The position numbers and the translations under genes are program-made. The notes under the pieces were generated by a model. It did not search any database. It worked only from the letters and a program-made list of their open reading frames with translations, and was not told where the DNA came from. This document shows, piece after piece, positions 49,746-56,848 of a DNA stretch of 64,000 nucleotides. The stretch is from NCBI GenBank assembly GCA_041748655.1, contig JBGTCV010000066.1:38221-102220 (forward strand), given 5' to 3'. Each line of letters begins with the position of its first letter. The stretch's first letter is position 1. This stretch comes from Leptofilum sp041748655. GTDB taxonomy: Bacteria; Chloroflexota; Anaerolineae; Promineifilales; Promineifilaceae.

Positions 49746-52700
49746 TTATTCTTGTACCCAATCGCTCACCTCCGCCACGACATCCGGCAATGTTCGGTTT
49801 TTAGCATAGGCGTGAACTGTGACCAGGATGTCTGCCTTTTCTTCTCCGGCCTCAGTACGATACATATCCAGGAGCTGCACCGCTTCAGCCTGTGTAGCGT
49901 GATCGTTTGCCGCGTGCTGTTGGACGAAGGCCAACACCTTTAATCCGTATTCTGGTCGGCTGCTTTTGAGCAAAAGTTCCCCTATCGCACACAGGATCGA
50001 ATAGATAAGCGGTACAAATTGAATTTCTGCCGCCAGCTGTAGTGCCTGGAGAAGCTGTTGCTGCGCCCTTTGCCCATCGCCCTGCCTGCTGGCAACTGCC
50101 CCCAGGCCCAGGTAGGCTCGGGCCAGGCCACCTTTATCAAAGATATTTTGATAAAGGTCTAAGCTCTTCTGGTAAAGTTGTTGCGCTTGCTCGTAACGTT
50201 TTTGTTGCAGTGCGATCTTGCCCAGGTGGTTGAGCGCCACCGCCATGCCTTCAGGATCATTGAATTCTTGACGCAGCCTGTAGCTTGCGTCAACATGATG
50301 CTGCGCTATGGTCACATTGCCCAGCGCCAGGGCGATTTCACCCAGTAGATTGAGGCAGTAGGCCATAAACCAGCGGTCCTCCCGCTGTTGGGCCAGGGCA
50401 TAGGCGCGTTGGGCAGATTGCCGGGCGGCCTGATGATCTCCCTGGCCAAAGGCGACGCTAGCCACGGCGTAATGAGCAAGACAAAGGTTTGCCTTATGCT
50501 GATGCGTCTCGCTTTCCCGAAGTGCCTGCTCTCCATACTCATGCGCGGTGGCGTAATCACCCCGAATCGTGGCAATCAGACTCAAAGGTAAGCCAGGATC
50601 CGTGCCGAATCCAGGTACAGAGGGAATATCAAGCTGCCGATAGAGATCGCGGCATTGCTGCAGCACCGCCTCTGCCCGGTCCAGCCGGCCCAGGCGGATG
50701 AGCATCCAGCCCCACCAGATAATCACATGAATCAGCGTCAACCTGACCGGATCAGTCGCCTCTACGCTGGTTAACCGCTGATAGGCTTCTTCCCAGGCCA
50801 TTGCCCCTTCCAGGTACCGGCTTTGAAGTTGAAATAATCCCTGGAGTGGCATGGCTAAGCTTTCAATTTCAGTCAGCTTGAGCGTTTTGAGCGCCCAGCC
50901 CCAGGCGGCCCACACGTTATCGTGCTCGGCAGCAATCGTGGCAGCAGCCTGGCGCTGCTGGCCACCGCGCAGTGCATCCGCGTGCTGCTGGAGGAAGTTG
51001 GCATAGTAGGTACAGTGGGCTTCATAGGTTTCGGCGACCCTTTCGGGAGCCTCTGCCAGCCGCTCGGCGGCATATTGCCGCAGCAGTTCGTGGATGTGAT
51101 AACGACCGGTTGAGCCTGCTTGCAGTAATGACTTGTCGACAAATGTGGCCAGGTCCAGCAGCGAGGCATTGGCCACAGCCTGGGCGGCAGCGGGACTAAA
51201 TCCCCCGCGAAAGACCGACAGGCGCTGAAATATCTCTTGTTCGTGGGCTGTCAGCAGCTGCCATGACTGTTCCAAGATCACGCGCATACTTCGATGGCGC
51301 TTGGGCACATTTTGCTGCCGGCTTGTCAGAATATCGAGGCCGCGCTCGATTTCGGCCACAATGGCCTCAACCGGTAAGACCTTCAGCCAGGCTGCGGCTA
51401 GCTCAATGGCCAGGGGCATGCCCTCAACCAGGCGGCAAAGCCGGAGTACGGCCGTTTGCTCCGCCGCCAATGAAAACGCAACGCGAGCACGGGCGGCGCT
51501 TTGCACAAAAAACTGCACCGCATCATACTGCTCTAGCGAAGCAGCCCCTGAACCAACTGCGGATTCATCGTCCCGGAAAGAGAGCCCGTCACCATTTGGA
51601 AATGACATCCCCTCCACCGGATGAAACCAGGCTTCCTGCACATTCAAAGCCTCGCGTGAAGTCACCAAAATTTTTATATGGGGAGCCGCAGCCAAAAGCT
51701 CGGTGACAAGGCCAGTTACGCTGCCACCGGCCTGCTCGGGGGATGTTGCCTTTTCCACAAGATCAGGCGGGGGAGTGAGCAAATGCTCTAAGTTGTCCAA
51801 CACAAGCAGCAGTTCTCTGCTTCGCAGAAAATCCAGCACCTGCTGTTTGGGCGAAACATTTCCATAAAACGAAACGCCGATCGCTTCAGCAACAGCCAAC
51901 ACCACGCCCTCAGTTGAGCTGACTACAGCGAGCGGCACAAAATAAATACCGTCCTTAAAGAGACATTCATCCAGAACCGGGCGGCAGAATGTTTGGGCTA
52001 CCTGGAGGGCCAGCCGGGTTTTGCCGATCCCACCCGGTCCAACGAGAGTTAACAAGCGACAGTGCGGGTCGGTGAGCCGACGGCCGATCTCAGCCAGTTC
52101 GCGTTCTCGGCCGGCGAAAGGCGTGGGCTGTGGTGGCAGGTTGTGCCGCAAGGCAGGGGTGGGGAGGGATGGAGGTGAGGAAGTTGCATCTCCTCCGTTT
52201 ACTTGTTCACTGGCTGCTCTATCCAACGCCCCGGCGCGAATCTGCTCAAATAGGGCTGCCGTCTCTGGCCCTGGTTCGACGTTGAGTTCATCAACTAACA
52301 TCTGGCGGCAGATTTCGAACTGGGCCAGTGCTGCGCTGCGTTGGCCATTACGAGCCAGCAGCAGCATCAAATGGCGGTGTGCCTCTTCATGCCACGGCTC
52401 CAGGGCCAACAAGCGGCGTATGGTTTCAATCGCCTGGGGCAGATCGTTCCGATCGACCAGGCGATCGGCCAACAGGTTTAGGGCTTGCAGCAGCCGTTCC
52501 CGCAGCCGGTTGCGTTCTACTAACAGCCACTGCTCAAACGCTGGCGCATCTTGCAGGGTGAACCCTTCCAGAAAATCCCCTCGATAGAGGTTGATGGCTT
52601 GTTTCAACGCATCAATGTTTTGGTCCGATGGTACGGCCATTACCCCAGCTTCAAAAACGGCCGTATCCAACCAATAGAAGCTGTTGGCGTCAAATGCTAC

Positions 52701-52976
52701 CGTCTCTCGGGCAATGTCCAGGTAACTCCCCACCAATTGGCGCAGGTTGGATAAGGTCATCGTCAGGCTGCGGCGCGCGTGATTCTCCGCGACCCCGCCC
52801 CAAAACAGTCCGGCCAGCACCGACCGCGGCTGGGCACGCCCTGAAACCGCCAGATAATAAAGCAGCGCCCGGGCTTTGCTGGAGCGAAAGCCGGTTACCA
52901 CTTGACCATCCAGGCAGACTTCTGAGCTGCCGAGCAGTTTTAGTTCTAGTTTGCTGCCGCTTTTTTTCCGACTCAT
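49746..52976 (-). CDS. SARP-type regulator: winged helix-BTAD-NTPase-TPR
   Basis: 1076 aa from the ATG at 52976 (a TTG two codons upstream is possible). OmpR-like winged helix about 10-100 (LKLLGSSEVCLDGQVV, RSSKARALLYYLAV, ARRSLTMTLSNLRQL), BTAD about 105-250 (GDFLEGF, AFEQWLLVERNRLR), NB-ARC/AP-ATPase with Walker A GPGGIGKT at 313-320 and LVLDNLEHLL (Walker B) near 385, then a long TPR array (about 640-1050). AfsR-like. Such proteins activate adjacent genes from phased direct repeats; four 8-bp units at 11-bp steps lie between this gene and the divergent oxidoreductase, which is the likely target. The signal is probably a ligand sensed by the TPRs. Confidence 0.92.
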   Translation of the reverse strand: MSRKKSGSKLELKLLGSSEVCLDGQVVTGFRSSKARALLYYLAVSGRAQPRSVLAGLFWGGVAENHARRSLTMTLSNLRQLVGSYLDIARETVAFDANSFYWLDTAVFEAGVMAVPSDQNIDALKQAINLYRGDFLEGFTLQDAPAFEQWLLVERNRLRERLLQALNLLADRLVDRNDLPQAIETIRRLLALEPWHEEAHRHLMLLLARNGQRSAALAQFEICRQMLVDELNVEPGPETAALFEQIRAGALDRAASEQVNGGDATSSPPSLPTPALRHNLPPQPTPFAGRERELAEIGRRLTDPHCRLLTLVGPGGIGKTRLALQVAQTFCRPVLDECLFKDGIYFVPLAVVSSTEGVVLAVAEAIGVSFYGNVSPKQQVLDFLRSRELLLVLDNLEHLLTPPPDLVEKATSPEQAGGSVTGLVTELLAAAPHIKILVTSREALNVQEAWFHPVEGMSFPNGDGLSFRDDESAVGSGAASLEQYDAVQFFVQSAARARVAFSLAAEQTAVLRLCRLVEGMPLAIELAAAWLKVLPVEAIVAEIERGLDILTSRQQNVPKRHRSMRVILEQSWQLLTAHEQEIFQRLSVFRGGFSPAAAQAVANASLLDLATFVDKSLLQAGSTGRYHIHELLRQYAAERLAEAPERVAETYEAHCTYYANFLQQHADALRGGQQRQAAATIAAEHDNVWAAWGWALKTLKLTEIESLAMPLQGLFQLQSRYLEGAMAWEEAYQRLTSVEATDPVRLTLIHVIIWWGWMLIRLGRLDRAEAVLQQCRDLYRQLDIPSVPGFGTDPGLPLSLIATIRGDYATAHEYGEQALRESETHQHKANLCLAHYAVASVAFGQGDHQAARQSAQRAYALAQQREDRWFMAYCLNLLGEIALALGNVTIAQHHVDASYRLRQEFNDPEGMAVALNHLGKIALQQKRYEQAQQLYQKSLDLYQNIFDKGGLARAYLGLGAVASRQGDGQRAQQQLLQALQLAAEIQFVPLIYSILCAIGELLLKSSRPEYGLKVLAFVQQHAANDHATQAEAVQLLDMYRTEAGEEKADILVTVHAYAKNRTLPDVVAEVSDWVQE

Positions 52977-52987
52977 TCTCAAAAAAT

Positions 52988-53048
52988 CTATATCGTTGCA
53001 GTTTCGTTGCGCTGTCGTGACAGTTTCGCTGTACCTGTCCGCTATATT
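52988..53048 (+). promoter_or_regulatory. 11-bp phased direct repeats and -10 of the FAD oxidoreductase gene
   Basis: Units at 52988 (CTATATCG), 52999 (CAGTTTCG), 53010 (CGCTGTCG) and 53021 (CAGTTTCG) are each 11 bp apart; the second and fourth are identical. A TATATT -10 lies at 53043-53048. This is the layout of SARP binding sites. The first unit starts only 12 bp upstream of the SARP gene's own ATG. Confidence 0.6.
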
Positions 53049-53082
53049 GAGGCCAATCTATTTTAGCAGACAGGAGAAAATA

Positions 53083-54522
53083 ATGGACACATTCAGTGAA
53101 CAGGTAGATCAACGCTACGCCTTTGTATATTTAAACGAACCCGGAATCCAGGAATTTGAAGCCAGACTGCAAGGTGAGCTGATTCGCCCCGGCGATGCTG
53201 CTTACGATGAAGCGCGAGCCGTATGGAATGGCATGATTGACCGCTATCCGGTCTTGATTGCCCGCTGCGCCAGCATAGCTGACGTGGTCGCCTCGGTCAA
53301 CTTTGCCCGGCAAAACAACCTGGAAGTGGCTGTGCGCGGCGGCGGGCACAATGCGGCTGGTCACGCCACCAGCGACGGTGGATTGGTTATTGACCTATCA
53401 CCGATGAAGCAAGTTAGCGTGGATCCCGTCCGGCAGGTGGTCCGGGCTGCCGGAGGTGCCACCATTGCCGATTTGGATGCCGCGACCCAAGAATATGGTC
53501 TGGTCGTGCCGATGGGTGTCGTGTCCCAAACGGGCATCGCCGGTTTGACTCTGGGCGGCGGTTTTGGCTGGCTGCGCAGCAAATACGGCCTGAGCTGCGA
53601 TAATCTGATTGCTGCCGAGGTTGTTACCGCCGAGGGCCAGGTGATCCGGGCCAGCGAGACAGAGAACAGCGATTTGCTGTGGGGTCTACGGGGCGGCGGT
53701 GGTAATTTTGGTATTGTCACCACCTTTGAGTTCCAGGCTCACCCCCTCGGTCCCGACGTAGCCTTTACTTTTGTCTTCTACAGCGGCGAAGGTGGGCAGT
53801 TACAGAAGGCCATCGAGTTTTATCGCGACTATGTCAGCACGGTGTCTGATGAAGTCACTGCTTTTTGGGGCTGCGGTGTGATACCGTCGGGGCATCCCAT
53901 TTTGCCGGTGGAAACGCATGGCCATCAGTTTATGTTGTTTGGTGCCATGTATGCCGGCCCGGCCGAAGAGGGCCAGCGTGTCATGCAGCCGCTCCGCGAA
54001 TTTGACACACCGTTGCTGGACTTTAGCGGGATAATGCCTTATGTACAGGCGCAAAAATCTTTTGATGCCGATTATCCGCGTGGCTGGCGCCGCTACTGGA
54101 AATCGCTCAATCTCAACCGGCTGGATGAGGCGGCGATTGAGCGCATCGTCAGCCACTCCCGGCGGCAGCCATCACCCTTCAGCACCATTGCCCTCTGGCA
54201 CATCGGTGGGGCGGTGACCCGCGTAAGCGCTGAAGAGAGCGCCTTCTACGGCCGTCAGGCGGCCTTCCTGCTCAGCCCAGAGGCAAACTGGCAAGATGCG
54301 GCTGATGACGAGGCCAACATCACCTGGCTGCGCGACCTGAGCGCCGATATGGAGGCGTTCTCCGACGGCAGCCGCTATCTTAACTTCCCCGGCTTTCAGG
54401 AAGAGGGTGATGAGATGATGCGCCAATCTTTTGGCAGCCATTACAGCCGCCTGGCGGCACTGAAGCAAAAGTATGATCCCACCAACTTCTTCAGCCTGAA
54501 CCAGAACATTAAACCAGAGTAA
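53083..54522 (+). CDS. BBE-type FAD-binding oxidoreductase
   Basis: 479 aa from the ATG at 53083 with AGGAG upstream. FAD_binding_4 (VRGGGHNAAGHATSDGGLVI; the His of GGGHN is the usual covalent FAD site; GLTLGGGFGWLRSKYGLSCD; LRGGGGNFGIVT) and C-terminal BBE motif (YLNFPGFQEEG, YDPTNFFSLNQNI). The second covalent-FAD Cys of the bicovalent class would lie in the segment before KYGLSCDN (LSCD present). No signal peptide. Family members oxidise sugars, alkaloid-like compounds or polyketide intermediates. Likely regulated by the divergent SARP. Confidence 0.92.
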   Translation: MDTFSEQVDQRYAFVYLNEPGIQEFEARLQGELIRPGDAAYDEARAVWNGMIDRYPVLIARCASIADVVASVNFARQNNLEVAVRGGGHNAAGHATSDGGLVIDLSPMKQVSVDPVRQVVRAAGGATIADLDAATQEYGLVVPMGVVSQTGIAGLTLGGGFGWLRSKYGLSCDNLIAAEVVTAEGQVIRASETENSDLLWGLRGGGGNFGIVTTFEFQAHPLGPDVAFTFVFYSGEGGQLQKAIEFYRDYVSTVSDEVTAFWGCGVIPSGHPILPVETHGHQFMLFGAMYAGPAEEGQRVMQPLREFDTPLLDFSGIMPYVQAQKSFDADYPRGWRRYWKSLNLNRLDEAAIERIVSHSRRQPSPFSTIALWHIGGAVTRVSAEESAFYGRQAAFLLSPEANWQDAADDEANITWLRDLSADMEAFSDGSRYLNFPGFQEEGDEMMRQSFGSHYSRLAALKQKYDPTNFFSLNQNIKPE

Positions 54523-54544
54523 CAGCCGTCTTAGCAGATTAAAG

Positions 54545-54645
54545 AATGGAAATTTTTGACGCAAAGAACGCAAAGAGTTAGAAGGTGCAAAGATCCCGCT
54601 TGAGCAATCCTTTGCCCCTTTGCGTCTTTGCGTCAAGTTTTTTTC
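54545..54645. repeat. GCAAAG-type palindromic repeat
   Basis: GACGCAAAGAACGCAAAGAG on the left faces CTTTGCCCCTTTGCGTCTTT on the right. It fills the spacer between the oxidoreductase and the convergent GNAT gene and overlaps the last codons of the latter. Confidence 0.55.
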
Positions 54646-55238
54646 ACACTACTGAGCGCCTGGCGCTGGGCTTTTTGCCAGATGCGCCGATAAACGCGGT
54701 AAATGGCGTATTCCACGGTAACTGACCTAGCTCCGTCAGCCTGGGGAATGAGCGACTTGCCCGTCCCCGCGCGAATGCCGCCCACCGCCTCCTGCATTTT
54801 GATCGAGGCGATATTGTGGATGTTGGGCGTCGCCTGGACACAGCTACAATCTGTATGGCTGAACAGATAATTCAACAAGCCGCGCTTGATCTCCACCCCA
54901 TATTTGTGTCCCCAGTAAGTGGGCAGCAGCTTCACGTCTGTTTCGGCAATGCCTGCGGCGTTGGGCTGTGTCATGAAGCATTCGCCAATGGGCTCGCCCG
55001 TTGCCTGTAAAACCACTACTAGGAGACGGCCGTACACGCCCACCTCCTGATTTTGTAACTGTTCTTCAATTTCTTGCCGTGTGATGGCCAGCCCATGAGG
55101 AAAGCCAACATTTTTCATCACGGCCGGATCGGTCCACAGAGCATAAAACAGCGGGGCATCGGCCGCCGTGGCCAGGCGAATCAGAAGGCGGTTTGTGGTG
55201 AAAAGGGGCGCTTCGCTTGTCAAAAAATTACCTTCCAT
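54633..55238 (-). CDS. RimJ/RimL-type GNAT N-acetyltransferase
   Basis: 201 aa. Opens FTTNRLLIRLATAADAPLFY, the Acetyltransf_3 entry; the acyl-CoA segment is LLPTYWGHKYGVEIKRGLLN (Q/RxxGxG/A replaced by YWGHKYG) and TPNIHNIASIKMQEAVGG is the usual late motif. C-terminus is basic. Acceptor unknown. Its final codons run into a dispersed repeat, so the true C-terminus may have been changed by the repeat insertion. Confidence 0.85.
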   Translation of the reverse strand: MEGNFLTSEAPLFTTNRLLIRLATAADAPLFYALWTDPAVMKNVGFPHGLAITRQEIEEQLQNQEVGVYGRLLVVVLQATGEPIGECFMTQPNAAGIAETDVKLLPTYWGHKYGVEIKRGLLNYLFSHTDCSCVQATPNIHNIASIKMQEAVGGIRAGTGKSLIPQADGARSVTVEYAIYRVYRRIWQKAQRQALSSVKKT

Positions 55239-55354
55239 ATTATCCAGACCAGAACTTCATTCATGACGTGTCGGGATATGTTGCCCAGAGAGAAACTGGT
55301 TTATTGGTAAGCGGCTAGATCAATTAGCCCAATAAAAAACGCCCAGACAGACAA

Positions 55355-55440
55355 AGCCATGCGAGTATAAACAAAACCGGTGCATTGCTCAAGATAAATG
55401 GGGCAAGGCAGTCTGAATTTTGGCAGCAATTCTCAATCTG
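55355..55440 (-). repeat. Promoter-bearing repeat, copy A
   Basis: About 75 bp similar to 56748-56830. Both contain on the minus strand a -35 (here TTGAGC 55392-55387), a 17-bp spacer ending in GGTTTTGTT, and TATACT (55369-55364). The pair flanks the MaoC/GNAT unit in direct orientation. Confidence 0.55.
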
Positions 55441-55496
55441 ATAATGAGTTGACAGCTCTTGCCTCATTTCAGGTCTGTTCCGGCAACTTTTGTTAA

Positions 55497-55690
55497 GCCC
55501 AACCTCACGCCGAGTACGCCGTCGCCTCGGCGCTTCGCGCCTGGCGACGTTAAATGGGCGGGGGTTTTTCACTTTTGGGGGGTGTCCCACCCCCCAAAAG
55601 TGAAAAAACCCCAAAAAAGTTCGCCGCACGGGGTGCGAAGCACCCTCGTGCGGGCTAGAGGCTTTAGCGCCACAACGCATCGTGGCGAAA
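55497..55690. other. attC-like core motifs and four stacked hairpins in a gene-free spacer
   Basis: 55239-55702 has no convincing gene. GCCCAAC (55497-55503; GTTGGGC on the minus strand) and GTTAAAT (55549-55555) fit the RYYYAAC/GTTRRRY core consensus of integron attC sites 59 bp apart and enclose a stem (55520-55526 with 55543-55549). Then come a 52-bp near-perfect palindrome (55561-55612, 15-bp core arms 55570-55584/55588-55602), a CCGCACG/CGTGCGG stem (55624-55653) and a CGCCAC/GTGGCG stem near 55670-55690. The symmetry is not fully that of a classic attC. Confidence 0.4.
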
Positions 55691-55702
55691 AAATATCGAA
55701 CG

Positions 55703-56158
55703 TTATCGAATCGGCATGGTATAGCAAACAGCGCTGCCCTCTAACACCACACTTCCGTCTGCAAGCAGAACCCGGGTATCCAACTCCGTTATTGGTTTAT
55801 CTTCCCGCACTTTCGTCACCACAACTTCTCCCTTAATGGTGTCACCTGGTCGCACGGGTGCCCTAAAGCTCCAGTTAACCTGCAAAAATACGGTGCCGGG
55901 TCCCGGTAAATCTTCCGCTACGACTGCATTCAGAATGGCGCTAATGACACCACCCTGGACCACAATGCCGCCAAAGCGACTGTTTTGGGCAATTGCTTCA
56001 TCATAGTGCAACGGATTCCGATCACCACTTATTTCAGTGAACAGTTCTATGTCGCGGGCTGTGACCAGTCTCGCTCTTTGTGCTTTTTGCCCGATCTCAG
56101 GAATACCGTTTGGCCAAACTTCACTTTTCTTATTCACATCTATTTCCTTCTGAATCAT
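55703..56158 (-). CDS. MaoC-like (R)-specific hydratase (PhaJ-like)
   Basis: 151 aa. The hydratase-2 motif is clear: ELFTEISGDRNPLHYDEAIA with catalytic Asp and His, followed by FGGIVVQGG. Single hot-dog domain of PhaJ size. PhaJ-type enzymes supply (R)-3-hydroxyacyl-CoA for PHA synthesis. Overlaps the upstream GNAT by ATGA. Its GC content is lower than the window's average and no ACGGCCGT occurs in or near it, suggesting acquisition with its partner. Confidence 0.88.
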   Translation of the reverse strand: MIQKEIDVNKKSEVWPNGIPEIGQKAQRARLVTARDIELFTEISGDRNPLHYDEAIAQNSRFGGIVVQGGVISAILNAVVAEDLPGPGTVFLQVNWSFRAPVRPGDTIKGEVVVTKVREDKPITELDTRVLLADGSVVLEGSAVCYTMPIR

Positions 56159-56688
56159 CCTGGAAAGATTTTTCTACTCATGATCAGATCACGCTGTACC
56201 TCAATCCCCAACAAAAATTCTTTCAAGCCAATTTTCTTGAACCCCCATTTTTTGTAAAAAGCAATTGCCCGCTCGTTTTTCTCCCAAACACCTAACCATA
56301 TCACGTCATAACCGGCTTCTTCAGAATATTTTAGGCAGGCTTCCATTAAACTTGAACCAAAGCCCTCACCGGTGCGGTTTCCGTCAACATAAATTCGTAC
56401 CAATTCAACTGGTTTAGAGCCGGATACTTCGGTCGGGGAAACGTCAGTATAAAGCATAGCATAACCAACTAACTCACCAGCCATATAGGCTAGAAGGAAG
56501 GTGGATGCAGGGTCTTTTAATTGAGCTTCAATATGTGCATCAGTAAAATTAGAAGACAGGTACTCAGCCAAAGCTTCTGGTGAATTGGAAGCGGCATACG
56601 TTTCCTTAAAAGTGCGCGCCCCAAAACCAGCTATTAGTCTGGTATCTTTCACTGTCGCTTTGCGAATTATTAGTTGGTTTTCATTCAT
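56155..56688 (-). CDS. GNAT-family N-acetyltransferase in a low-GC unit
   Basis: 177 aa. GNAT core: IRKATVKDTRLIAGFGARTF, LVRIYVDGNRTGEGFGSSLM (acyl-CoA loop RTGEGFG) and WLGVWEKNERAIAFYKKWGF. AT-rich codon use compared with flanking genes. No Shine-Dalgarno; the ATG follows a GTTAGGC motif by 12 nt, as in integron cassettes. Overlaps the MaoC gene by 4 nt. GNATs are frequent cassette cargo; the substrate is unknown. Confidence 0.88.
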   Translation of the reverse strand: MNENQLIIRKATVKDTRLIAGFGARTFKETYAASNSPEALAEYLSSNFTDAHIEAQLKDPASTFLLAYMAGELVGYAMLYTDVSPTEVSGSKPVELVRIYVDGNRTGEGFGSSLMEACLKYSEEAGYDVIWLGVWEKNERAIAFYKKWGFKKIGLKEFLLGIEVQRDLIMSRKIFPG

Positions 56689-56698
56689 AAGTTTGACT

Positions 56699-56830
56699 GC
56701 CTAACCTGGCAATGGGTGCCACATCAAATGTGTTAGTTGCCGAACGCAAGCAGTATAAACAAAACCAGGCTGTTTCTCAAGAAAATCGGGCGGAGCAGGG
56801 CGAAGTTTGGTAGCATTGAGCAAACTGAAT
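56699..56830 (-). promoter_or_regulatory. Promoter-bearing repeat, copy B, and GTTAGGC motif
   Basis: Minus strand: TTGAGA 56780-56775, a 17-bp spacer, TATACT 56757-56752, then small hairpins (CACAT/ATGTG and TGGCA/TGCCA) and GTTAGGC (56705-56699) just before the GNAT ATG. The promoter part is the second copy of the repeat at 55355-55440. Confidence 0.55.
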
Positions 56831-56848
56831 TTAGCCAAGGGAGTGCCC

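Noticed and set aside
55497..55555. Confident integron attC call
   Set aside because: Core motifs fit the consensus but the enclosed stem is off-centre and no integrase is in the window, so it is kept only as a hypothesis.
55324..55680. 118-codon minus-strand open frame
   Set aside because: Runs through stacked palindromes and the promoter repeat; Arg/Pro-rich translation of hairpin DNA.
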